A stretch of 64,000 bases of DNA from Dirofilaria immitis (taxonomy: Eukaryota; Nematoda; Chromadorea; Rhabditida; Onchocercidae). Positions 1-12,900 of this stretch are shown here, piece after piece. Location of the stretch: positions 9,595,501 to 9,659,500 of the forward strand of contig JAKNDB010000068.1 of NCBI GenBank assembly GCA_024305405.1, written 5' to 3'. The notes below the pieces were generated by a model. It did no database searches, was not told the DNA's origin, and saw only the letters and a program-made list of their open reading frames with translations. Numbering within the stretch: position 1 is the first letter of the stretch; the number at the start of each line of letters is the position of its first letter. The translations under genes were made by a program, and so were the position numbers.

Positions 1-425
1 TGACTCTATTGACCGTTGCATTTCTTATAGAGAACCTGTTGCTAGCTAGGTCACTGAACACATTAAAACTTCTGCAAAATGTAAAATGATTCATTAGTGA
101 TTCAATAACCCAGGAGATCAATTGATTTTCGCAGATTTATAGTATATAGCCAGTGCAATATTATCAATGCAATGTAGTCTCTATGTTTTGTTTTAATCAT
201 TTCCTTTGAAAATTTCAGTCAAAAAAAGGAATAAATTATATTAAATAAAAAGAAAATTTAAGCTAAACTTGTGCAAACTATCAGTTTATTAAATTTTTTT
301 TTCCTTAGTATATATATATATATATGAACTGAAACAAGCAAATATATATCGCTATTTAAAAGGATAAATCATATTCTGCAATGTCTCTATAAATAAGTAT
401 CTTATCGTCTCTGACGATTTATAAA
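1..425. other. 3' flank of mevalonate kinase, no gene seen
   Basis: A/T-rich, with a short TA run near 310-325 and the candidate poly(A) signal. No open frame with recognisable homology on either strand. Confidence 0.6.
285..290 (-). terminator. Candidate polyadenylation signal of mevalonate kinase
   Basis: AATAAA on the minus strand, about 135 bases beyond the TAA stop at 426-428. It is the nearest canonical hexamer I noticed downstream. In DNA this A/T-rich such hexamers also arise by chance. Confidence 0.35.
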
Positions 426-3400
426 TTAATTTATAATTTTTTTATCATGGAGATAAAATGAGGAAGTTGAATGGGATGATGAATTGGTAGTTGTACTCGC
501 TGTGACGTTCGGTGCTCCAATCGTTGTGCTAGGCGCAACAAAGAGATCAGGCTTACTGTTATGACAAACAACTCCAGGACCACCAAGAGGAGGTTGCCAT
601 AATTCGTAGTCAAGCTTTGTCAATTCATCTTTGATCATCGATAATACAGTCGTTGACGTATCTGTAAATAATGATAACTAAAATTCTACCCATTAGATAT
701 ATACGATCACAAACTTAAAGAGACAAAGAAAATAAGATGGAAATTTCGAGCTAATCATGATAATCAAATTTCGGCCTATAAGCTTAATTACCATAAATCA
801 TAAGGGAGAATGAAATGCTGGAGAGATAAGGCGGAACATAATTGAAAACATGATGGTTAGGAGTAAGAGAGAGCAGCATTAATTTTAATATATCTTGTTG
901 TTTCCATATACTATTTTCACTATATTGCTTGTAATATTTAAACATTAACAGTGAATAAATAGGTTGTATTTCCTTATTAATTAGTTTAAGAAGTCAATAA
1001 CATATATTGTTTTTTAATCCATTAGATGAAGCTTGAATGGCTAAATTTGCAAGAAAACGATTTCTTACAAATTAATGAAGAGAACTGTAGGAACTTTGTA
1101 GAACCTGGTTTTAAGAAGGCAAAAACGCTTCCACCACCGCCAGCACCAGTCATTTTTGGATGTATTCCATACCGTGCAAGTAATGTACAAATCTGATCAA
1201 TTTTTGGATGGCCAACACCCAATGCGATCAATAACTGATTATTTATTCGACACAAATCCTGAAATAATATGTAGAATCTGTAAGAGATGTTGAAAATTTC
1301 ACATAATTTGTGCAAAAAAAATCAATAATTTGAATGCGATTATGGAGAGTCGATAATCATTTTTGATTGACAAGAAATATCAACTACGCATAAAATGAGA
1401 AAGTTAATTTCTCTCTCACAATTTTATCTCAATAACAGTAAAATTTAAAGACAAAACATGCGTAGTTTAAGAACAGAAAAGAGCAAAAATTTCAAAAAGT
1501 TAGGGAATGTGTTTTTTCAACATGATCTCTACATGCGCTTTTTTAAAACATGCGAAGCATGCTATCAAATATTAAGGTTAAAGAAGCATCAAGCAAACAA
1601 AAATGGAACTAAATTTCGCAAAAATCTAAGAAATAATCGAAACGGATAAATAAGAATCGCTGAGAAATAGTAAGTTTTTTCAAGTGTATCCAAACTGTGA
1701 CAAGTACGACAAAAGAGAAATAAGTGTTTTATATGAAGTGCAAGAAAAAGGCAACCAAAGATAATAATGAAACATATAAATTAAAGTTTTGAAAGATGAT
1801 GAGTTATTTTTTTCGTACAGCTTACATTGAGCTTAGAAAATGAATCGACAAGCTGTCCTCGTTCATGCTTCTCCGAATTAGCTCCCGATGTACCACTAGC
1901 TGCGGAAGCATTACTATTACGTTTACCACCAGCGATATAAGAGCTGTGATTCGATGATAAATGTACTCCACTACCCTGCTGTTGCTGTTGTTGTTGTTGT
2001 TGTTGTTGTTGAGGATGTTCACTGGACTGCAAAATTCATAGAAACACTAATTTGATCCTTTACAGAAAAATTGAGAAAAATTATAAAGGCAACAATGGAG
2101 TTATCAAAAGAACATATCCCCATCATCACAATAATCAATGAGTCAAAACAAACTTCAAATTCATCCAAAAATTAAGTAAAGAAGATTAGTCAACAGCAGC
2201 TTTCAATTCTTTTTCTGTAATTATTTAAGCTCCAGATGTATAAAATTAAAGAAATTCTTCAATTTAAACCTAATTTTAAATCTATATTCTAATTATTTTG
2301 CTAACGAGCAGATCTAAAATTTAAGAAAAAGCTTACAGCTATTCATCCACCAGCATATGAAATAATACAAATATATATTGGAATTATGTTCATTCAAATC
2401 TCCTATAGCGTCATGCTTTCTCATTCAAAAAATCGAATAAATCACTCCTATAAGTCAAATACTCAGCAACTGGTTAATCAAATGGTATCAGATACACTCC
2501 TTGACCGAATTAATTTTGCAAGAACCTAAATACTAGAATTTTTCTAAATTTCTCCATTCTAAACTTGGAAGTATAAGGTATGGTTACAAATAGTTAGCTT
2601 CCAATTACAATGACCAACACTAAATTAAGTTACATAACGGAGATCGCGGAAGAGCATTCAAAATTCTAGCTAAAGCTCACAAAAATAATGTAAGCGTAAA
2701 CATGCATGATTTCCTTAACTAAAAAATAAACCGTGCTGTAGCAAACATGTAAGTTTTTCTTTTAAACTGAAATTCAAATCAATTTTTCGGTTATTTGTTC
2801 TCATTATTTTTTTATTTCAGCATCAATCCTTCAATATATTTTGAAGAGTAAAATAAATTATCTATATGTTACATTTCATTGAAACTTAACTACAAATAAT
2901 GTTTTCATCCACACTAAGAGTTGCATCGGTAGTTTCGAAGAAAAAGCCGAAATCCAAGGATTACCTTGAAAGCACCGGGAGACAAAACAAAAATACGAGT
3001 GGGAATAACTATTGAAAATGTTATGTGGTATCGAATATTATCATCGAGTCGCTTTTTGATTAATTTTTTTCATAAAAAAGTAATTAAGATATAATAAGAG
3101 TTAAAAAGCCAACATAAAGACACTGACCCAAATTTAAAATAAAACTATTTCTAACAAAATTTCATTCAGCTCTAAAATTTCATGTGAAATCATATTGGTG
3201 AAATTTGTCTCTGTAGCATTACTTTCGTTGAAGAAAAAATACATACCTTCTCTGAAAAAATCACATACAATAAGTCACGTTTCCAGACACGTAAATGATT
3301 AAAAAATCGAATTTAGAACTAAATTTGAATTCTACACGTTAAAGAGAAAATGCTTTGATAGAAATGTTCATATTATTTTCCTAGATAGAAATCGAAAGAT

Positions 3401-6400
3401 TTCTCGTAATACACAAGATCATTTAAAAATAAGATAATGATGATTTATGACTGCTATTAATCGTTATCCCAGAAAAAGCACTAAACTGCTATGTACCGGA
3501 AATTGATCCACAAACCAAAATCTTTTTTTTTTTTGCTAACGTGAATGTGCTTATAAACAAACATGCTGATCAGTATAAACTATATTTCATTCTTTTTTTT
3601 CCTAATTAAAACATGCAATGCAGCCTAATTTAAAATAGAGTTCTATTATGATAGTAATTTGTTACAATAGGCATATTGTTAGTTTAAAATACCAGTTGCA
3701 ATGAATCGCTATCTTAATAAATATCAAGATTGCAAATACCAACATCGATTCCCATCTTAACACTATCACCGTAAAAGCATCAGATTACATCTAACAACAC
3801 TTCAACATCAGTATAAAATAAAATTGATGTCATTGATTAGTAATACAACCTTTTTCGGTACAATATTTGTTACAGTTCAATTCAAAAAACCATCAAAGCG
3901 ACATACTTATTCTTCCTGAAAGACAAAAATAAAATAATGAAATTACCTGCAAAGATTGATGATCACTATCAGCACAAGCCATATTAGCTGAATTGTTGCT
4001 ACTACCGCCATTTGGAACTCTTTCATCCCCACCGTTTTCTTCTGGTGGCCGATGTAAAATTCTTGCCGCATCACGTGAAATTGCATCGATAGCATTAAAA
4101 ATTGATTCAACAACATCCGGAAACTGAAATCAGTACTTTTTGGTTCAAACCAGTTTCCTTCGATAATGGAATAAATTTTAAGAAAAGAAATAAAAATGAC
4201 TAAACAATATTATTCGAACTTCATAAGTGTTAGTCAACAACAAAAAAATCTATCATATTTTCAGCATCTATTTCAGCATCCGCAATCAAAAAGTATGTTC
4301 AAAATACGAACCAGCTTTCTTAATCTAAATTAAATTAGTTAATCAAAAATCTTAAAATTCTTACTTTCTTCAACCGCTCTTTCACTGTTTGTACCATTCG
4401 TGAAGTGTTTCTTTCAACTCTCGAATTAACTAATATTACCCTGAGATCGGGAAGACTGAAAACATTATGGCTTACTTCTATCACAAGAAAATACAGTTAA
4501 CTTTTGTCAAAGAAATAAAAGTGATGGCTGAAAGATAGATAAGCAAATATGATATTCTCTTTTTTTTGAAGGAAAAACAAATCAGAAGCACTCATGATCG
4601 CAAGTAAAATAGAAAAAATCCGAAGAAAAAAAGAAAACTTACTTTCTTAAGTGCTGAATACATGTTCCAGGTTTGAAGCATGCAACACCACCTAGAACGG
4701 AAGGACACTCATTAAAAAATTTGAAAACTAAAAGATTATTCCAAGAAATAATCTCAATATACGATATCCAATGCCAAAATTCTGAAAGCTTTAAAAGGTA
4801 CAAATCATAGATCTAAATCGAAATGCATTCATGATTTCGTCTGCAAATTTTGATCGTATTATAAATTATGAAGCAAATACATGAAAAGATATATACAATT
4901 TGTGTAAAATTTTTAAAAACAAACCATAAGTACATACGGCCGCATCAAGTCCAGAGGCTCGTCCGTGTATTAGTGATTCAGCCGCAGCTGACCATTTCCT
5001 GATCATGTCTAGATGATGATCTTCCCATGTCAGTGATCCTTCATCATTTACCTATATAGATCGGATGATATTATTTGTCAAATCTTATAAACAGCTATGC
5101 TAAACTGAAATTCAAATGAATCACTGCTCTTCCAAAGTGAATTCTAAATTTGACATTTCCACACTAAGAAAGATGCAAAAGCAAATCGAAGAGAAAATAA
5201 AAGAAATCTCTAAATGCAAAACTAATGTTTTCTAGTTGAAAACCTGAAAACCCATTTTACGATTTCAATTTCATGCGAGTATATGAAAATGTGCTATTTG
5301 AGTAATAAATAATTTTTCTCTCGTTCCGGTACATGGCAGATAAATCAAAGAAAATCCAAATATTTTCTTCTTGCTTGATTAAAGAAAGTAATTCCTCAAC
5401 TGTTATAACTATCAAATAAATGAAGTATAAATTAATGATCGGAATGGAATTTTCTTCTTATATATGATAATTATAGCAAGAGACGGCTTATAATTGGAAA
5501 TGTTTTCACAACTGGAGACTGGTGGCTACTTATTTATTTATTTAAAGATAAAAAAATAACGGACCAAAAAAATAAACTCACTGGAATTGATGGAGCGGGA
5601 ATTAAGCCAGCTGTTTGCAGCAATGCAGCTGCAACGCAAACACAGTATGCTCCTGAACATGAATTTGCATCAGATTTTCCATAGAGAAAATAAATTAAAC
5701 TGAAATTAATAAAAAATTTTTTGAGTTTAATAATTCCAGTGCTGTAACAGAACGGTTAGATCTTAATTAATTTTGACATATTCTCAATACTACCTGATGA
5801 GCCAAGACCAACACAAGAGGGAAGTTTGAAGCGGATAGTAACTTTTACAGCAAGTATATCCCTGAAACAGGTTATTGAAAGTCTATAGTTCTCAAAAACT
5901 TGCTAGAATAGTTTCTAATATAAATAAGATTTATAACTACGCTTTCTTTGTAAGTGTCAATGAGAAAAAGTAGCTATATTTAAAATTGCTTATGTGCAGA
6001 AAAAGAAACTTTGTATAAATACTGTCTTAATTTCTTATATTTTTATTTTCTGCATTACTTTAAAATTGTCTTAATTTGTTATATTTTTATTTTCTGCATT
6101 ACTTTAAATAGCTGAATAATAGTATACGAAATTCCGATCAAATTGATTAATTTAAGAACAGACTTTTTCGTTGCACTATACCGAGGAGGAGATACCAGAA
6201 GGCTAGTATTGCAAGATGCTGTACACCACATTGATCTTCACAAGAACCACTCAGTTTTCGGGCTATAGGCACAAGTAATTCGAGGGACGGTGGTAATCCG
6301 TCATCAACTGTATATTCTAAAAAGAAAGTGAAGAACTAAATTAATATAAACATGTTTTTATAAATTGGGAAACGAAAAAATTTGAAGCAAAAAAGCTTTT

Positions 6401-9369
6401 TTCCTTCAGAATGATCAAAAAAGTATAAAAGCATGTGTAAAATAATATCAAATAAAAATTCCAAAATAAAAAAAAACGCACTAATTTCCTCTTTCTATCT
6501 CAAAAAACCTAATTTATTTGAAAAAAAATATTATAATTACCTAGAATTTTTCATTCGGATATGAAAATTTCTTATATTACGAAGCAGGTAAAAATATTCA
6601 CATTCAATTATTATTTCCCGAAAAATTACTATTTTAAGCTTATTTTTCTAACCAGAGATAGAGAAAACAAAAAAACAAACCAGAAAGACGTTCTCCAGCT
6701 CTTAAAAGATCCTTCAGTAACCAGGTTTTTTCAACGCCGAGAGCAGGTAACGACAAATATATTCTCCCATCTGCCGAAGTGAATAAGCTGACATAGGTGC
6801 GCAAATCTATAGAGCCGGCAACTGCTGTCTGCAATGAAAAATAAACTGCATTGCATCTTTTTCAAATGTTATTTATTACTTCACGAGCAAACAAGTTATT
6901 TTCAATAAGAGTTGTCAATCTGTTATAGGAATAGGTACAGATGACTTAATGCATGCAACAAATAAGCAAAAATTTGCATGCTATTGATTAGAAGTTTAAG
7001 ATTGAATCATGGACTGAGTAAATATTGATATGAGCATATTCAGTATTCTGATCTGTTAAGCATTATAGTCCCTCCAATTGCCGGTGAATAATAAGTCAAT
7101 CTTTTATGTCTTCTTTTTAAAGACATTTACAGATGCTTAATAAATGGAGTTTCATTACTATAACTAATCTTAATATTTTAGACATTTTACCAAAATTTAA
7201 AATTAAAGTTACGATTTTCAAAATTCTCATGAAATTTTCATGAAACGTCTACCCTTGAAATATAAATATATAACTTGGAACAGAGAGAAAAGAGAAGTGA
7301 AACAAACTCGTCCATAGACAACAGCATGTTCACCAAATAAAATAATCTTCCCGGGAGCACTTATATACAGTCCACCAGAAGAACTCGATAAAGATCGCAT
7401 TGACGATGCGCGCGTACTGCTGTTGGCTGTCAATAGACGAGACGATGATGCTGGCGAATCGTGAACTGAAAGTTATATATAAAAATTAACATATAAAAAA
7501 AAAAATTGGATTTTCGATTTTAATATCTGAAGACATGGAAAAAAAACATTGCGAATTAAAAACAGTTCCATCAATCACTAAGAAAAGAATATTCATGATT
7601 TTGGATAAGGGAAAGACCAACAGTTTAGATTCTCCAATTCATTATATTATATTTTCTGCAAACATAAAGTCCAATTTTGGTTACAAAAAGGGATTCTCCC
7701 TTACCGACCTATAAGTGGAATAGAAATGTTATTGGCAGTTTAAAGTTTAGAATGGATCCAAATGTCGACGATGAGTTAGACATCCATAAAGTAAGCAAAC
7801 ATCAAAGCGGCGAACTTTGATCTTGTTATAATCAACAGCCATCAGCAGGAAGCTTAACTTGCAACAAGAGTGACTTTTACGACTTCATATTTCAAGGGCT
7901 ATGGCAAGAACGATGAGAAAAAGATGAGTTAGTAAACCGTGATGTGTAACTTGCAAAAGAGTAGTATCGCATAGAACCCAACCAAAATCTTATTCTGTCA
8001 GCTCGTAACTTATCCTCCTCAAGATGACGAAAGATGTTTACTTTAACGATCATTTTAGCTATGGCGATTCATCTTTCATTAAGCTATCAGTTTTGCACAT
8101 AAATTTTTAACATAAAAATATCACTTTACGTTATGTACAGAAGATAATTAGGAATTATGCCGCTGGTAAAGTGATATCAAGTTTAGTTTGCGTACCTGAC
8201 GATCTTAACCAATTGATGTAGAAGGCCTTTCACAGCATTATTTAAAATGAAAGAGGGAGAATTGAAAACTCATTCGCTAACTTCTCGATGCCACATGATT
8301 ATCTTAGACCAAGCAATCATAATACATTCCTTCCAAATTTACCTTGAAAATGAGCAAGTGCAATAATTCGACGAATCTGCTCACATATCAAGAATAATAT
8401 TGACAATTTATCAGTATCATATGATACTGATTACATTAAACTTTGGTTTTTCTATATAGAACATGACTAAAAACTTAGATGTTTGAGGAAAAATAGTTAA
8501 TTTGAAGAATAATGTTCCTAAGAGTTCCAACTCTTCCGACCTCTTTTTTGATATTTGTTAAAAATGGAATGAATTCAACATAACTCTACTAATTCAATTC
8601 AATTCAATTCAATTCAGTATCAATAATTGAAAAGAAGTTAACGTGAGATTTTTGTTATAAAATGAGAAACGCTTCTGTCTTAAACAAAAGCTAAATACAT
8701 AAAAGATAAAATAAAATTTAACTTCTACTTCTTACTATGCAAATTAAAGAAATTGCTAATGCAATGAAATGGGAAGTGCTAACTAAATAACTTATATATC
8801 ATTAAATGTGCCATTAGAATACAGATTGTGAAGGAGCCGGAGCAATAGTAATAGAAGAAGGAATATATAAATTCCAAATGCGAATAGTATTTTATAGATG
8901 ATTGGATTTATTTATTCAACAGCAATTTCTTCATCAAATTTCATCTTCGTTGAATTTCAGAATATCGAAAAATTATGAAAATTCAAAAGACATTCAACAA
9001 AGGACATGAAAAACCGAACTAACGAAATTGGAATTGGAAAAGTAAACATAAGCAATACATGCAGAATTGATAAAATAAACGGAATTGGCGAGAGAAGGAA
9101 GAGAGAAAGACATCATCACAATAAACAGAAATTCGGGAAAATTCATAATTTGGCGAAAAAATTTGCTTGGCTCAAACTATTATGTGGCAAAAGAATGTGT
9201 AGGAAGGACTCGTAAAACGAAAATTTATCCTAATGGGCTCAATTCAGAAAAATTAGAAAATTTGAAGTTACGCACAAAAATTAAGATAGGAAGAGTTGTC
9301 TTCCATGAACGGTGTTGTTATCACAGACATTGTCGAACTAAGCTGTTTTCCACCTTTCTCGCCTTCCAT
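426..9369 (-). CDS. Mevalonate kinase, 13 proposed exons
   Basis: ATP-dependent phosphorylation of mevalonate to 5-phosphomevalonate, a cytosolic or peroxisomal step of isoprenoid synthesis (GHMP kinase family). Exons on the minus strand: 9369-9276 (proposed first exon), 7465-7308, 6828-6681, 6316-6160, 5861-5794, 5652-5582, 5051-4934, 4691-4643, 4455-4365, 4123-3947, 2026-1826, 1258-1069, 661-426. All phases join without a frameshift, giving about 585 residues. Visible motifs: ISAPGKIILFGEHAVVYG with the catalytic Lys; the GHMP loop VGLGSSGAYCVCVAAALL; HGRASGLDAAV with the catalytic Asp; VILVNSRVERNTSRMV; ALGVGHPKID; KMTGAGGGGSVFAFLKPG. The animal enzyme is near 400 residues; the excess is an N-terminal extension, a low-complexity insertion from exons 10-11 (including 12 Gln), and a Ser/Thr-rich C-terminal tail. 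The first exon (starting MEGEKGGKQL) rests only on an ATG, a phase-1 GTGCGT donor and open frame. Translation could instead start at the Met 31 residues before the end of exon 2. Core identity is very secure, the 5' end is not. Confidence 0.93.
1978..2012 (-). repeat. CAA/CAG trinucleotide repeat coding for poly-Gln
   Basis: Minus-strand run of CAA with one CAG, encoding 12 consecutive Gln inside exon 11 of mevalonate kinase. It is the core of a Ser/Asn/Gly-rich linker inserted between two conserved parts of the kinase. Trinucleotide repeats of this sort often vary in length between individuals. Confidence 0.9.
6023..6110. repeat. Two-copy tandem duplication, 44-bp unit, in an intron
   Basis: Copies 6023-6066 and 6067-6110 are nearly identical, with only a couple of mismatches. 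They lie in the mevalonate kinase intron between the exons at 6316-6160 and 5861-5794, so coding is unaffected. Confidence 0.9.
8591..8615. repeat. (AATTC)5 pentanucleotide microsatellite
   Basis: Five perfect AATTC units inside the proposed first intron of mevalonate kinase (7466-9275). The rest of that 1.8-kb intron shows no homology I recognise. Confidence 0.9.
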
Positions 9370-9720
9370 AACATTCAACGCTATTACTGATATCTGCTAC
9401 TATTGCTATTCGTTATTCGTTGTGCTATATTGTCTTTCTGAGCTATCACCGCACTGCAAACTATTTTATACATGTCAAACATGAACAAACCAATATTGCC
9501 AAACATTATCAAAATCATCGGAAGGTTCTTTACTGACATCGTATCACATCTTTTGATCCTTATTTTTGGCTACTAATAGGTCGCTGATACTTCGAATGTA
9601 GCTTGTCTGGTAAGTAAAATCTTCGAAAACAGCGCATAATTAGCGCTGAGATAATCAGCATACTAAACTACGAGATCGAGAAAAGCGTTCGTCCACTTCG
9701 TTCACTACTTTTCAAAGGTG

Positions 9721-9776
9721 CTACATACATACATACATTCATACATTTATATATATATACACACACACAGACACAA

Positions 9777-9816
<40 letters not shown>

Positions 9817-9831
9817 CACACACACACACAC

Positions 9832-9891
<60 letters not shown>

Positions 9892-9915
9892 ACACACACA
9901 CACCACACACGTATA
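9721..9915. repeat. Compound microsatellite: ACAT, TA and long CA runs
   Basis: A short ACAT array and a TA run lead into a CA array from about 9759 to 9912, broken only by single-base interruptions. It makes long spurious open frames of alternating Thr-His or Cys-Val. It lies about 350 bases upstream of the proposed mevalonate kinase start. Confidence 0.97.
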
Positions 9916-12900
9916 CATTGAATATAGACAGATATACACTCATATATATAATAGCAACTGGATGCCAGTGCCAGAAATAGAGGCTTCACTCATCCTCCTC
10001 TATTGGCAATTTTCCTTTCTCGAGAATACGCTGGTTGAATGAGCCATCGAAGTGAATTGCAGCTGTCTCTACGTGCTGTATTTTGCCGTACATTGTTGGA
10101 CCCATCCATTGATCATATTCAGAATCAGAAAGTCAAAGTCATACTTTTAACATTATCTTTGCCTTCTAATAGATTAATACGGCGTTTAACATTAATCATT
10201 AACTCAATTGGAGGATATATACACTTAACCTTTAATATCTAATATGCATTATGTGACTATATGACATGATGTAATGCCATAAAATCATTACGGTGCAATA
10301 TTCAATTCATATTTCTTTCATTAGTAACTATTTTTCGGATGAGAAGTCAAACAAGAAGTAATTATTTTATTAGAGCAAATAGAGATAGATATTACACAGC
10401 TAAAGATATGGTAAAGTGGCTGATATCGTCAGAAAAATTGATTTTAATATGGAAAAACTTTCATAGAATAGGAAGGACGGATAGGCAGCAGGCTATTTTA
10501 CTTTCGGATATGCCGTGCCATCTCGAATGTCATCGAGTTTTTCGGACTACAGAGCTTTTCTTTTTCGAGAAAAAATGAAAAACTTTAATAATGACATGTT
10601 TTGGCACTATGGTGACGTGACATCTTATTTTGCGTCACCCAGATCAAAAAGCAATATTAAAATTAAACTTAGTCATCAGTTTGATAGAAAATTATTATTT
10701 TCATATAACTGGTAATTGCGGTACCATAAATACTCTATGAAATATATTTTAAAAAATTTAATTCTTTTTGCAATTAAGTCGGTACTTCATTAGTAAATAA
10801 TAGTTAATAAGCATAGCCAGGTTTGAATATGTAGGTGTTAAACTTTGAGAGGATTATCAATACTTGGAGGTATTGAATCGATCATCATGAATAATATGTT
10901 AATAGCATCATTTATCTGAGAAACAATTCTTCAAAAATTTAGTGAATTAACTTGAGGTGCTTTTGATGTCAAGAAATGTTGGATGGGAAGATGAAGGAAA
11001 TTTGAAAGAGAAGCATTAAAGGAGATTGACATTAAAGCAACAAATCTCTACTCAACACATTTTATAAGTAGCTAGCTTTTAGTAAGTATATGTTCATATA
11101 TTCAATACTTTCCTGAAATGCTCTAAAGGTAACTATGTCAGTTAAATGGAAGAAAGAGAAAACGAAAAATAGGCTAAAGGAAACTTTGCATTTATGGGCC
11201 AATAGACTTAGAAGATGGCCAAAGCATGACAAGTCAATGCTTGGGGAATGAATTAATATTGCCGCTCCATTCTGATTTACAAAAAAAAAAAAAAAAGTTT
11301 CCATTCTACGCCTTCAATTTTTATTTTTACTATCTTCTTCATGATATATCAAATCCAAATCCAAGGATTTATTTTCTATGTATTTTAGTAAAGATCTCGA
11401 AGAAAAAAAAAAGAACTAAATATGAACATGAAGGGAGAATATGAAGAATGGAAATAAATGAATTGAAAGTAAAACAAAGGGAATAATAAAATGAAAGAAA
11501 ACTGCTTTACGATTTATGCCGTAACGGATAAAGAATACTTATGAAATGAGTATTTATATTTCAATAAAATAATTAATTTGAATTTAAAGTAATAGATTGT
11601 GAACTGAATTTCATTCCATTTCATTCAGTTTTTTATTATTTTTTCACTCATTTATTACTGGTACCATTAGCGTTAATATATATTACGGTAGTAGATGAAA
11701 GAAAATGGCGGCCTTATTGGTAAGCATAAGATATATTTATCATCCTCGCTGTTTGATAATGAGATGAAAATGATAAAATTTTCCTATAAATTTTAGCAAT
11801 AACTCATTAAAATAAATCATTGACAATTTTGTCTAAAATTCACCGTCAAAATTCTTAATTAAAAAATTGATTCATTTTCTTTTTTTTCATATTTTCCGAT
11901 GGAATGAATGAAGTCCGCAATTTTTCATGTTATTGATATATCATTTTTGATAAAACCACGTTGAATTCTTCCTTTATCAATCACTCTATTTAATTCGATT
12001 TGCTTTACATAAAACTAAACTTTGCAGCAAAATAACTGAAAAAAGAAAACTACAAAGAGATGAAAGAGGAAAAACTTTATAATATATACGATACTGTAAT
12101 ACTTTTATAATAAGAAGTTTTTGAACACTTCTGCATTCTAAAACTTTTTAATAGCTCGTTAATTAATATTTAAATATCTTAGCTACTTAAAATTGTGTTT
12201 TTTAAAAGAGAAATTAGGTATAGGTAACAAAAAAGAAAATAACAACACCTGGCATTTCAGAAAAAAGTAGGTCATTCTTAATTGAAAATGCAGCAAAGTT
12301 AACATTTCATCTTCTAATTGAAGAACTTTCAAAATTAAATTTGACCTTTTAATAAAATATCAAATTTATTGCTTGAAAAAAGTGTTTATTAGATAAAGAA
12401 AAAATTAATCCAAAATGAGCATCATTATGTAGCTTTTCCATCCTGCATTTTATGATCTCTTTACACGATGGACCTTTTACAACATGAAAGCTGCTGGAAT
12501 ACTAAATTCTTAAATCTATAACTTGGTTAAAATAAAAATATGGTAATCTTAAATTTAAAATCAAAATTTGAATAATCATGTTGGCAATCTTACTGAAATA
12601 TTCATTGCGTCCATTGTTTTTAATTTCCATTATATCAGTTATCTTTAATAAAAGTGAATTATTTTTAATTCCCAAGCCAGTTTGCTAACTTCATTACATT
12701 ATCTGCAAAATAGAAATGAAAATGAAAAGACCGGACTTTAACCTGAAAAAATGCAATGACTGGATAGGATAAGATGTTAAAATAGATCGGATGAACAGAA
12801 AACTTATGATAATGGAATATATTTCAACATAATTTAAATAGCAGGTAACTTTCTTCAAATTTCTTAAATTTTTTAGAATGAATAAAATTTTACATTTTAT

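Noticed and set aside
9668..9989. Long overlapping frames on both strands (about 66-91 codons)
   Set aside because: They are translations of the CA/TG microsatellite (alternating Cys-Val or Thr-His), not genes.
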